Shown piece by piece: positions 1 through 5,621 of a stretch of 5,621 nucleotides of DNA. The stretch covers positions 1 through 5,621 of the forward strand of contig CATZIM010000134.1 of the NCBI GenBank assembly GCA_958420075.1, written 5' to 3'. The DNA comes from an uncultured Clostridia bacterium (GTDB lineage Bacteria > Bacillota > Clostridia > Lachnospirales > Anaerotignaceae). Made by a program: the position numbers and the translations under genes. The notes under the pieces are model-generated. The model worked only from the letters and a program-made list of their open reading frames with translations. It searched no databases and had not been told where the DNA came from. How positions within the stretch are numbered: position 1 is the stretch's first letter; each line of letters starts with the position of its first letter.

Positions 1-478
1 CTACCACCTGACCGGTGAGCATCCCATGGATACCGGCGCCTTTGGCAATGGCAAGCATTGCGCCGGTAGTTTCCTTGCAGGGATTTTCATAACAAGCCTG
101 AGCCATGGTTTCCATAGCGTGATGGAGCAGGCCATCCCCTGCCAGAATTGCCATATCTTCGCCATATACTTTATGACTGGTCAGTCTGCCGCGGCGATAA
201 TCGTCGTTATCCATAGCAGGCAGATCGTCATGAATCAAAGAATATGTATGAATCATTTCCAAAGCACAAGCAAAAGGCATTGCCATCTCTTTTTTGCCGC
301 CTACGGCTTCACATGCCGCCAGCACCATCATAGGGCGCAGACGTTTGCCGCCGGCAAAAAGGCTGTAACCCATTGCTTCAAAAATCACAGGAGGAAATGC
401 CTCCTGTTTGGGTATATATGTCTGCAAAGCAGCTTCGATTTCCTGAATGCGTGCCTGCATATCACTTTTGAAGTCCAT
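1..478 (-). CDS. ispA: Farnesyl-type polyprenyl diphosphate synthase, N-terminal part (cut by left edge)
   Basis: This cytosolic isoprenoid enzyme condenses isopentenyl diphosphate with allylic diphosphates to give geranyl or farnesyl diphosphate, the precursor for undecaprenyl carrier lipid and quinones. The visible 159 residues are about half of the usual 290-300. They carry the substrate-binding GGKRLRP (residues 43-49), the first aspartate-rich motif DDLPAMD (84-90) followed by NDDYRRG, and the start of the GQVxD motif at the edge (156-159). The four-residue spacing inside the Asp motif and the Tyr five residues before it fit bacterial farnesyl synthases, although product length cannot be proven. 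The second Asp-rich motif lies outside the window. The ATG at 476-478 was chosen because GAGGAGG lies 9 bases upstream, inside xseB. A second ATG at 458-460 has no such site. The gene overlaps xseB by 17 bases. The family assignment is sure; farnesyl rather than geranylgeranyl product is inferred from family and operon position. Confidence 0.93.
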   Translation of the reverse strand, partial: MDFKSDMQARIQEIEAALQTYIPKQEAFPPVIFEAMGYSLFAGGKRLRPMMVLAACEAVGGKKEMAMPFACALEMIHTYSLIHDDLPAMDNDDYRRGRLTSHKVYGEDMAILAGDGLLHHAMETMAQACYENPCKETTGAMLAIAKGAGIHGMLTGQVV

Positions 479-713
479 TTTCCATATCCTCCTCTGCAAA
501 AGGTGTTTCTTCCCATAAGCCTGCCTCTTTGCGCAGCATCACAATGCTTCCCTCTGCCGCCGCCAGTTTTTCCTTGCAGACTGCCGAAAGACTCAAGCCT
601 TCCTGATAAAGCTTCACCGCTTCTTCCAAAGGAACTTCTTCTCTTTCCAGCCGGTCAACGATTTCTTCCAGCCGTGTCATGGCTTCTTCAAAGGTGACTT
701 TCTTCTTCGCCAT
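462..713 (-). CDS. xseB: Exodeoxyribonuclease VII small subunit
   Basis: This is the small subunit of exonuclease VII, which degrades single-stranded DNA into oligonucleotides in the cytoplasm. Several small subunits associate with each XseA. The 83-residue length is normal for the family. The N-terminal half has the family signature TFEEAMTRLEEIVDRLE (residues 7-23), then PLEEAVKLYQEGLSL (28-42), which form the paired helices of the family. The C-terminal tail is acidic. The start is the ATG at 711-713: AGGAGG lies 9 bases upstream, and the conserved domain begins just after this Met. An upstream in-frame ATG at 756-758 would add 15 basic residues read from xseA coding sequence and is not supported. 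The gene overlaps the end of xseA by 26 bases and the start of ispA by 17, so translation of the three is probably coupled. Confidence 0.95.
   Translation of the reverse strand: MAKKKVTFEEAMTRLEEIVDRLEREEVPLEEAVKLYQEGLSLSAVCKEKLAAAEGSIVMLRKEAGLWEETPFAEEDMENGLQK
488..494 (-). promoter_or_regulatory. Ribosome binding site fixing the ispA start
   Basis: GAGGAGG lies 9 bases before the ATG at 476-478, within the 3' end of xseB. It favours this start over the ATG at 458-460, which follows the xseB stop. Confidence 0.85.
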
Positions 714-1923
714 GGGTAAACACCTCCTTTTCCTGAATATTCGTTTCCATTTTGCCATCCTGCAAATGCAGGGTGACTCTATCCCCCACTTCCGCCTGTT
801 TTACGGAAGTCAGTAATTTCCCTGATGATGTGACAGCCATCACATATCCCCGTGACATGACCGCCAGTGGTGACGCGGCTTCCAGACGATTGGTCAGGTA
901 CTGCCATCGTTCTGCCCGCTGCATCAGACGATTGGTCATTTCTTTATCCAGCCGCTGCTGGGTTTCTTTCACGTCCATCATGGTACGGTAAATCCGCTCC
1001 AAAGGTCTTTCCATGACAGGACGGGATTTCAACAAATCCAGCCGTCTGCGGCAAGATGTCAAAAGCGCGCTTACATCTCTTTCCAGACGCAGTTCCAGAC
1101 GATGAAAGGCTTCCCGCCGTTCAGCCAAAGGCGTTGTTGCCAATTCCGCTGCCGCAGAAGGCGTAGGCGCACGCATATCCGCCACAAAATCCGTGATGGT
1201 AAAGTCCGTTTCATGACCCACAGCAGAAATCACTGGAATCTCTGACGCAAAAACAGCTCTTGCCACATTTTCGTCATTGAAGCACCACAAATCCTCCATG
1301 GAACCGCCGCCGCGTCCCAAAATGATGACATCCGCCTTTCCCCATTCATTGACCAGTTTCAGGGAACGGACAATATCTGCCGCTGCCTGTTCTCCCTGTA
1401 CCAATGTGGGAAAAATCGCCACTTTCACATTTGGGTCTCGACGCTTGACGATTTGCAGGATATCCCGCACAGCCGCACCTGTCGGAGACGTGATAACTGC
1501 GATGCAGGAGGGATTTTTCGGAATTTCTCTTTTGAAATCCCCGTCAAACAATCCTTCTGCCGCCAATTTTTCTTTCAACTGTTCAAAAGCAACCTGTAAG
1601 GCTCCAATGCCCAAAGGCTCCATAAATTCCGCATAAAGCTGATACTGTCCAGTTTTCTCATAAAGAGAAATGTGACCGTATACCACCACCTGCATGCCGT
1701 TTTCCGGTTCAAAAGGCAGTCCTGCCGCATCCTGCCGAAACATGACACAGGACAGGGCACCGGATGCATCTTTCAACGTAAAATACAAATGCCCGGAGCT
1801 ATGGGCTTTGAAATTGGAGATTTCCCCTTTCACCAAAAGACTGCTTAATATAAAATCGTTTTCCAGTAAATTGCGAATATAACGGTTGATCTGTCCAACC
1901 GTAAAAATTTTCGGTTCAATCAT
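688..1923 (-). CDS. xseA: Exodeoxyribonuclease VII large subunit
   Basis: This is the catalytic subunit of exonuclease VII, which acts on single-stranded DNA from both ends in repair and recombination. The 411 residues are slightly fewer than in E. coli and normal for Gram-positive members. An N-terminal OB-fold region (about residues 5-102) contains LVKGEISNFKAHSSGHLYFTLKD-type sequence and YGHISLYEKTGQYQLY. The catalytic region (about 130-265) has AVITSPTGAAVRDI (142-155), ILGRGGGSMEDLW (201-213), ISAVGHETDFTITDFVAD (232-249) and the Pro-rich APTPSAAAE (252-260). A charged, coiled-coil-like stretch (about 268-350) follows, then the C-terminal SPLAVMSRGY (351-360) typical of the family. The ATG at 1921-1923 is the only sensible start. 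Its ribosome site is weak: AGGG about 12 bases away, just after the nusB stop. The 16-base gap to nusB suggests that translation relies partly on coupling. Confidence 0.97.
   Translation of the reverse strand: MIEPKIFTVGQINRYIRNLLENDFILSSLLVKGEISNFKAHSSGHLYFTLKDASGALSCVMFRQDAAGLPFEPENGMQVVVYGHISLYEKTGQYQLYAEFMEPLGIGALQVAFEQLKEKLAAEGLFDGDFKREIPKNPSCIAVITSPTGAAVRDILQIVKRRDPNVKVAIFPTLVQGEQAAADIVRSLKLVNEWGKADVIILGRGGGSMEDLWCFNDENVARAVFASEIPVISAVGHETDFTITDFVADMRAPTPSAAAELATTPLAERREAFHRLELRLERDVSALLTSCRRRLDLLKSRPVMERPLERIYRTMMDVKETQQRLDKEMTNRLMQRAERWQYLTNRLEAASPLAVMSRGYVMAVTSSGKLLTSVKQAEVGDRVTLHLQDGKMETNIQEKEVFTHGEEESHL
723..728 (-). promoter_or_regulatory. Ribosome binding site fixing the xseB start
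   Basis: AGGAGG lies 9 bases before the ATG at 711-713 and inside the last codons of xseA. It supports the 83-residue form of XseB and translational coupling with xseA. Confidence 0.88.
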
Positions 1924-1939
1924 ACCGGTTCATTTCCCT

Positions 1940-2344
1940 TCAGACAGAAGCGATTTTCCCCAGCACACCATTGATGAAGGCAGGCGCTTCGTCAGAGCTG
2001 TATTTCTTCGCCAGTTCCACCGCTTCGTTGATAACAACGCCCACAGGCGCGTCTTTGCTGTATTTCAGTTCATATACTGCCAGTCGCAGAATCGCCAGAT
2101 CCACACGGTTCATTCTCTGAGTGTTCCAGCCTTTTGCAAAGCTGTCGATGACAGCATCAATGGCTTCCAGATTGGCTCTGGTGCCTTCCACTGCTGCCAT
2201 GGTGTAAGCCTTGTCTTCTTCTGTTACCACTTCGTCCTGTTCCGCAAAAAACAGATCTGTCATCTGTTCCTGTTCTTCCGCTGCGTTGAATTCCATCTGG
2301 AACAACAGTACAAAGGCATTTTTTCTCGCATTTCTTCGGCTCAT
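1940..2344 (-). CDS. nusB: Transcription antitermination factor NusB
   Basis: NusB is a small all-helical RNA-binding protein that pairs with NusE (ribosomal protein S10) on boxA RNA to keep RNA polymerase processive on rRNA operons. The 134 residues match the normal length. Diagnostic sequence includes the N-terminal SRRNARKNAFVLLFQMEFN (2-20), the central RMNRVDLAILRLAVYEL (78-93), and the C-terminal PVGVVINEAVELAKKYSSDE (100-119) followed by PAFINGVLGKIA. The start ATG at 2342-2344 has GGAGG 6 bases upstream. The gene sits 73 bases downstream of the asp23-like gene, with a perfect hairpin between them, and 16 bases upstream of xseA. Bacillus has folD between nusB and xseA; here the genes are directly adjacent. 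Identification is firm. Confidence 0.96.
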   Translation of the reverse strand: MSRRNARKNAFVLLFQMEFNAAEEQEQMTDLFFAEQDEVVTEEDKAYTMAAVEGTRANLEAIDAVIDSFAKGWNTQRMNRVDLAILRLAVYELKYSKDAPVGVVINEAVELAKKYSSDEAPAFINGVLGKIASV

Positions 2345-2380
2345 AATCTTCCTCCGCTTTTCTAATTACAATAGGGACAA

Positions 2381-2406
2381 ATACCACTCCCATACAGGAG
2401 TGGTAT
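2381..2406 (-). other. Perfect 10-bp hairpin between asp23-like gene and nusB
   Basis: A perfect inverted repeat has arms ATACCACTCC at 2381-2390 and GGAGTGGTAT at 2397-2406, with a 6-base loop. Read on the minus strand, the stem is followed by TTGTCCC, so there is no proper uridine tract and it is at best a weak or partial terminator. It could equally be an mRNA processing or stability element that sets the ratio of asp23-like to nusB transcript. On the plus strand a run of six T lies 7 bases beyond the stem, but no plus-strand gene ends here. The structure is seen directly; its role is inferred. Confidence 0.6.
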
Positions 2407-2417
2407 AATTCCGTTTT

Positions 2418-2789
2418 TTATTCTTCTTCCTCCGCTTTTGCGGTTTTTTCCTTCACGATGCCTGCCACTGCCACATTGACAACAGGCACAGAAAGTCCTG
2501 TCATGGTTTCCACGGCATTTTTGACTCTCTTCTGCACTTCTTCAGCAACAACCTGAACTTTCGTACCAAAGTTCACGATGATTTCCATATCCAGTACCAC
2601 TTCATCGCCGTCACTTTCCACTTTGGCACATTTTGTCTGGCTTTTCTTACCGAAAAACTCTACAAAACCTTTTCCGCTTCCGGCGCCTTCTGTCACGCCA
2701 TCTACTTCCAGTGCCGCTGTTACAGCGATGACACCAATAACTTCATCTGCGATCTGAATCTGCCCGTTTGTGATTTTGTCTTCAGACAT
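2418..2789 (-). CDS. Asp23/Gls24 family envelope-stress protein (YqhY-like)
   Basis: This protein belongs to the Asp23/Gls24 (DUF322) family, small proteins linked to cell-envelope homeostasis or, for Bacillus YqhY, to acetyl-CoA carboxylase and fatty-acid synthesis. The exact biochemical role is not settled. The 123-residue length is typical. Family features visible are GQIQIADEVIGVIAVTAALEVDGV (about 9-32), GKGFVEFFGKK (39-49), VLDMEIIVNFGTKV (65-78), VQKRVKNAVETMTGL (85-99) and VPVVNVAVAGIV (101-112), with an acidic EEEE tail. There is no signal peptide or membrane segment. The start at 2787-2789 has AGGAGG 8 bases upstream. A longer in-frame reading from 2906 is rejected because it runs through the promoter. 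Position directly before nusB matches YqhY in Bacillus, but accB and accC, which precede yqhY there, are not upstream here. It is the first gene after the promoter. Confidence 0.9.
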   Translation of the reverse strand: MSEDKITNGQIQIADEVIGVIAVTAALEVDGVTEGAGSGKGFVEFFGKKSQTKCAKVESDGDEVVLDMEIIVNFGTKVQVVAEEVQKRVKNAVETMTGLSVPVVNVAVAGIVKEKTAKAEEEE

Positions 2790-2797
2790 ATTTCCGA

Positions 2798-2803
2798 CCT
2801 CCT
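2798..2803 (-). promoter_or_regulatory. Ribosome binding site fixing the asp23-like start
   Basis: The perfect AGGAGG lies 8 bases before the ATG at 2787-2789. It decides the start against the longer in-frame Met at 2906, which lies within the promoter spacer. Confidence 0.9.
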
Positions 2804-2827
2804 GTCTTGTCTTACAAAACAGCATTC

Positions 2828-2843
2828 CCACTGCGCTCAGTGG
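2828..2843 (-). other. Small stem-loop in the asp23-like leader
   Basis: In the predicted leader RNA, CCACTG and CAGTGG form a perfect 6-bp stem with a 4-base loop. It lies about 25 bases upstream of the ribosome binding site and no T tract follows, so it is not a terminator. It may affect leader stability, or may be chance. Confidence 0.35.
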
Positions 2844-2882
2844 TATCAAATCCTGCAATGCCGTTTCTCTGTCTTTCATATC

Positions 2883-2911
2883 AGTATACCAGAAAAGATA
2901 CCTCAATGCAA
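2883..2911 (-). promoter_or_regulatory. Sigma-A promoter for the asp23-like/nusB/xseAB/ispA unit
   Basis: On the minus strand the -35 box TTGCAT (2911-2906) is separated by exactly 17 bases from the -10 box TATACT (2888-2883). A TG one base before the -10 gives an extended -10 element. The 30 bases upstream are very AT-rich and could act as an UP element. Transcription should start near 2876, giving a leader of roughly 85 bases before the asp23-like ATG. The match is strong, but no transcript data are available. Confidence 0.85.
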
Positions 2912-2944
2912 ATAAATATACAACAAAACATGTATAAATTCACA

Positions 2945-4144
2945 TTATACGTTCGCCGTCAGACATACTTTTTCCTTCTGCAAAATCTCCTGCGTCAATT
3001 CCAGTGCCCGCAGGATGGCACCGTCCATATTGTAATAGCGGTATTCTGCCAGTCTGCCGCACAAATACAGGTTGTCCCACTGCTGCAACGCTTTTTGATA
3101 CATTTCATAAAGGCTTCTGTTCTGTTTGTTTTCAATGGGATAATAAGCTTCCTGCCCTGCATTTGCCGTAAATGCCATGGGATACTCCCGAAGAATTGAG
3201 GTTACCCCCGTCTTATGCTGTCCTGTCAATTTTTTAAATTCCGTGATTCTGGTAAAGTCTTCACTGTTTGGATAATTTACAACGCTTGCAGACTGAAAAT
3301 CGTCCTGCTGCAATGTTTCAAATTCCAGACGCAAAGAACGATAAGGCAAGAATCCGAAGCAGTTTTGCAGCAAAGCATCCGGCATGCCTGTATAAATAAA
3401 TATACCATCAAAGGGTTCTCCATCAAAGCGCATAGTACCATCCGGCTGCAGTGTCAGCAGATCCATCACATCCACGCCTGTTTGACAGACAATATTTTTA
3501 TGGTGCAGCATATTTTCAAATATCTTCGTATATCCTTCCGCCGGCATCAGCTGATAACGGTCACCAAAATAACGGTCATCTCTGCCCAATACCACAGGCA
3601 CGCGGCTGATGACAGAACGGTCTACCTCCAGCACAGGCATACCCCACTGTTTTGCAGTATACCCTTTAAATACATTGTCAAACACAAATTGTCCCAGTTC
3701 TGCAATCTCCTGATCTGTATGTTCCATCAGTTCCAGAACCGTCACTCTTGTTTTTCCTGAAAAAGTCCTGTGCAGTTTTGCTTCCAGTTTTTTTGCCTGT
3801 TCCATGGGGAATAAGGCTTCCAAAGAAGTGAAATTAAAAGGAATGGGAACTTCTTTTTCTTTGATTTTGCCCTTTACCCGATGTTCATATGTATTCCACT
3901 GTCCAAACTGCCGGATATAGCGGAAAACCTTCTCATCATTGGTATGGAAAATATGGGGGCCATAAACATGGATACGGATGCCCGCTTCATTTTCTTCTTC
4001 ATACATATTTCCGCCAATGTGTGCTCTTTTTTCCAGTACCAGCACCTGTTTTCCTGCTTCTGCCATCTCTCTTGCCGCAACGGCGCCTGCAAAGCCTGCA
4101 CCTGCCACGATCACATCAGGTTTCCCCTTCCACTGTTTCATCAT
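2945..4144 (-). CDS. glf: UDP-galactopyranose mutase
   Basis: This FAD enzyme interconverts UDP-galactopyranose and UDP-galactofuranose in the cytoplasm, supplying galactofuranose for surface glycans. The 399 residues are normal to slightly long. The N-terminal Rossmann motif GAGFAG (15-20) and GGN (44-46) bind FAD. Family motifs follow: YGPHIFHTN (61-69), KGYTAKQWG with the active-site Trp (160-168), SVISRVPV carrying a conserved Arg near 181, FTRITE (297-302) with the second conserved Arg, YYPI (334-337) and the C-terminal GRLAEYRYYNMD (363-374) that closes on flavin. Two adjacent ATG codons (4144 and 4141) follow GAGGGAG, so the true first residue is uncertain by one. The gene follows the membrane protein gene by 42 bases. 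No strong terminator separates it from the next promoter, so some read-through is possible. No glycosyltransferase gene accompanies it in the window. Confidence 0.96.
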   Translation of the reverse strand: MMKQWKGKPDVIVAGAGFAGAVAAREMAEAGKQVLVLEKRAHIGGNMYEEENEAGIRIHVYGPHIFHTNDEKVFRYIRQFGQWNTYEHRVKGKIKEKEVPIPFNFTSLEALFPMEQAKKLEAKLHRTFSGKTRVTVLELMEHTDQEIAELGQFVFDNVFKGYTAKQWGMPVLEVDRSVISRVPVVLGRDDRYFGDRYQLMPAEGYTKIFENMLHHKNIVCQTGVDVMDLLTLQPDGTMRFDGEPFDGIFIYTGMPDALLQNCFGFLPYRSLRLEFETLQQDDFQSASVVNYPNSEDFTRITEFKKLTGQHKTGVTSILREYPMAFTANAGQEAYYPIENKQNRSLYEMYQKALQQWDNLYLCGRLAEYRYYNMDGAILRALELTQEILQKEKVCLTANV

Positions 4145-4186
4145 AGTTGCTCCCTCTTTCTATCCTTTTCCTTTCGTTTCATTGAT

Positions 4187-5200
4187 TTATGTTCTTTGGC
4201 TACGAAAATGACAGACGCACCAAACGCCTAAGCTTACCAGCAGCACCATATAAAAACTAATGCCTCTGGAAATGCACATGGATGCCGCTAAATCACTCCC
4301 CGGAAACACTGACGCAAACACCGCCGTGTAAACCAGTTCCGAAATGCCTGCCGACCCAGGGAACGGCAGCATGTCCACTGCAATATATACTGTTGCCTGC
4401 AGCACCATAATCCAAAACAGACCAACGCCTTCCAATCCCATGGCACGATAAATGAGCCATGTCAGGAAAAACAGACTGCATCTCTGCACAAGTGTCATGA
4501 TGGTTGCCACCACAATTTTTCTTGGATTTTCCTGAAAAAACCGTACCACTGCACCATATCTTGCCACTGCTTCCCGCAGATGTTCTTTCCGTTCTTCTTT
4601 GGGATGAAGCAGTCTGATTTTCACCAGCAATCCTTCCAGAAACAACGCCGTTTTTTCCGCACATACAGGCGTTACCATCACCCACACCAGTATGGCAACT
4701 AATATGGCATTCAGTACGATTCCCAGATAGAACAGCCAATAATATCCCTGAAAATAAGCACCTAACTGTTTATGCCAAAAAACTGCAATAAACAGCCCCA
4801 AAACCGCCAGTACAAATTTATACAGCACAGCCACCACCATCAGCACTGGTGTACTGTCAGCCAATGGCAGTCCTGCCTTTTTCATATAATAAAGCTGGGC
4901 AGGCTGCCCGCCTGTGGCAGAGGGCGTGATACCGGAAAAGAAAAATCCGATAAACGACCAGCTGATGCATTTCAGCAACGGCATCTTCTGTCCGATTGCC
5001 CGCAGCAGATAACAGATGATACTGCCTTCTGCCGCCACAAAAAACAATGCTGTCACAATACCAGCCAAAATCCATATATGTTCCGCTCGAGCCATTGCTC
5101 CAGCCACAGCCCGCATATCATTGTTTTCCACGAGGACGTATATGGTAATCCCGATGAGCAGGCACAAAAACAGAATACTGCCCACATATTTACGTACCAT
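4187..5200 (-). CDS. Polytopic membrane protein, YbhN/MprF-type flippase-like (LPG synthase TM domain) family
   Basis: This 337-residue integral membrane protein resembles the lysylphosphatidylglycerol-synthase transmembrane domain family (PF03706-like; YbhN, UPF0104). In MprF this domain moves lipids across the membrane; the substrate of stand-alone members is mostly unknown. About eight hydrophobic segments can be seen, roughly at 8-24, 42-66, 80-92, 117-141, 153-176, 228-250, 259-280 and 313-330. Signature sequences are FFFSGITPSATGGQPAQLYY (86-105) and LPFPGSAGISE (278-288). A charged cytoplasmic loop lies at about 195-227. No soluble aminoacyl-transfer domain follows, so it is not a full MprF. 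The start ATG at 5198-5200 has AAAGGAG 6 bases upstream; the earlier in-frame ATG at 5218 would place that site inside the gene. It overlaps the upstream gene by 11 bases and is followed by glf, which suggests, but does not prove, a role in envelope lipid or glycan transport. Confidence 0.88.
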   Translation of the reverse strand: MVRKYVGSILFLCLLIGITIYVLVENNDMRAVAGAMARAEHIWILAGIVTALFFVAAEGSIICYLLRAIGQKMPLLKCISWSFIGFFFSGITPSATGGQPAQLYYMKKAGLPLADSTPVLMVVAVLYKFVLAVLGLFIAVFWHKQLGAYFQGYYWLFYLGIVLNAILVAILVWVMVTPVCAEKTALFLEGLLVKIRLLHPKEERKEHLREAVARYGAVVRFFQENPRKIVVATIMTLVQRCSLFFLTWLIYRAMGLEGVGLFWIMVLQATVYIAVDMLPFPGSAGISELVYTAVFASVFPGSDLAASMCISRGISFYMVLLVSLGVWCVCHFRSQRT

Positions 5201-5621
5201 ACACTTCTCCTTTCCCATAATACGAATGACGGCTTATGACATAATCCGACAAATATCCTTCGTAAAGCACCTGTAACTGTTCCAATTCATAGAAATCCCT
5301 TGGCGTAACCATGGAGAAATGCTTGTCAAAAAGTGTCAGCCCCACCTCATCCATGGCCTGTGCCAGAAAGGAAGAACAGGTGTAATGATTCTTCTGATAA
5401 AAAGGCTTCTGCAGCCAGATAAAAGGCAGTCCAATGATACAGTAATGATATTGGAATCTTTTTGCATAACAGGCGTTCATTTTTTCCCACAGCCGTTCTT
5501 TCTGTTCCGCTGTGCAGGAAAGCTCGCAGACACGATACCTTGCATCGGGAAATACCCGCAGTATTTTCGGTGTATTCTCCCGAATGAAGCCTGCAAAAAA
5601 CGGAATGGCAGGATCTCGTCT
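5190..5621 (-). CDS. Probable permuted papain-like (YaeF/YiiX, C92-type) amidase, C-terminal part (cut by right edge)
   Basis: The frame is open from the right edge to the TAA at 5190-5192, giving 143 visible C-terminal residues; the true start lies outside the window. The segment FFAGFIRENT near its beginning, the block around YHYCIIGLPFI (about 58-68) and NHYTCSSFLAQAMDEVGL (about 78-95), then MVTPRDFYEL and LYEGYLSDY, resemble Bacillota proteins of the permuted NlpC/P60 or papain-like fold. In that fold the nucleophile Cys sits late in the chain, here probably Cys82 of the visible part (TCSSF). The catalytic His expected earlier in the chain is outside the window. A short internal ATG at 5480 is not a plausible start because the conserved sequence continues upstream. 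The gene overlaps the flippase-like gene by 11 bases, so the two are very likely co-transcribed. The substrate is unknown; the family call is from remembered motif patterns and should be held loosely. Confidence 0.6.
   Translation of the reverse strand, partial: RRDPAIPFFAGFIRENTPKILRVFPDARYRVCELSCTAEQKERLWEKMNACYAKRFQYHYCIIGLPFIWLQKPFYQKNHYTCSSFLAQAMDEVGLTLFDKHFSMVTPRDFYELEQLQVLYEGYLSDYVISRHSYYGKGEVYGT
5207..5213 (-). promoter_or_regulatory. Ribosome binding site fixing the start of the flippase-like gene
   Basis: AAAGGAG lies 6 bases before the ATG at 5198-5200, inside the last codons of the upstream gene. It favours this start over the in-frame ATG at 5216-5218. Confidence 0.8.

Noticed and set aside
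26..697. Long plus-strand reading frame (223 codons) opposite ispA and xseB
   Set aside because: The protein is rich in His, Cys, Phe and Pro as expected for an antisense shadow, has no ribosome site, and lies opposite two firmly identified genes.
714..758. 15-residue N-terminal extension of XseB
   Set aside because: It overlaps xseA coding sequence, has no ribosome site, and would make the protein longer than the usual family length.
2404..2409. Plus-strand TATAAT resembling a -10 box
   Set aside because: No -35-like hexamer lies 16-18 bases upstream, it overlaps the hairpin arm, and no plus-strand gene follows.
2790..2906. N-terminal extension of the asp23-like protein beginning at an in-frame ATG at 2906
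   Set aside because: The extension starts within the spacer of a strong sigma-A promoter and runs across its -10 box, shows no family similarity, and the internal ATG at 2789 has a perfect ribosome site.
2917..2936. Inverted repeat TATACA/TGTATA just after the glf stop as a terminator
   Set aside because: The stem is only 6 bp and entirely weak AT-rich pairs, with an 8-base loop and an interrupted T stretch. It is more likely part of the AT-rich region upstream of the promoter.
5201..5218. Six-residue longer start of the flippase-like protein
   Set aside because: The good ribosome site AAAGGAG would lie inside the gene; the ATG at 5198-5200 is correctly spaced from it.

Overview
All seven genes in this window are read from the minus strand. 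The window looks like ordinary chromosome of a Bacillota species, most likely Clostridia (Lachnospirales-like). The evidence is the order asp23-like, nusB, xseA, xseB, ispA, which matches the Bacillus/Clostridium housekeeping block (accBC, yqhY, nusB, folD, xseA, xseB, ispA, dxs). Strong AGGAGG-type ribosome binding sites and a textbook sigma-A promoter agree with this. The genus cannot be fixed from this sequence alone.

In transcription order (right to left), the first part is an envelope-type cluster. It holds the 3' end of a probable permuted papain-like (YaeF/YiiX, C92-type) amidase gene cut by the right edge, a polytopic YbhN/MprF-flippase-like membrane protein, and glf (UDP-galactopyranose mutase). 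The amidase and membrane protein genes overlap by 11 bases and glf follows after 42 bases, so the three are probably co-transcribed. Glf makes UDP-galactofuranose, the precursor of galactofuranose-containing surface glycans. No glycosyltransferase is visible in the window.

A 155-base gap then carries a sigma-A promoter (TTGCAT, 17 bases, TATACT with an extended -10) that starts the second unit: an Asp23/Gls24-family protein, the antitermination factor NusB, both subunits of exonuclease VII, and the N-terminal half of a short-chain polyprenyl (farnesyl-type) diphosphate synthase cut by the left edge. A perfect 10-bp hairpin sits between the asp23-like gene and nusB. xseA/xseB and xseB/ispA overlap, which suggests translational coupling. 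folD, present between nusB and xseA in Bacillus, is absent here.

There is no tRNA, rRNA, CRISPR array, insertion sequence or prophage signal, and no gene-free stretch longer than 300 bases. I found no convincing new system. The points worth a second look are the envelope cluster, the intergenic hairpin and the local rearrangement of the housekeeping block.
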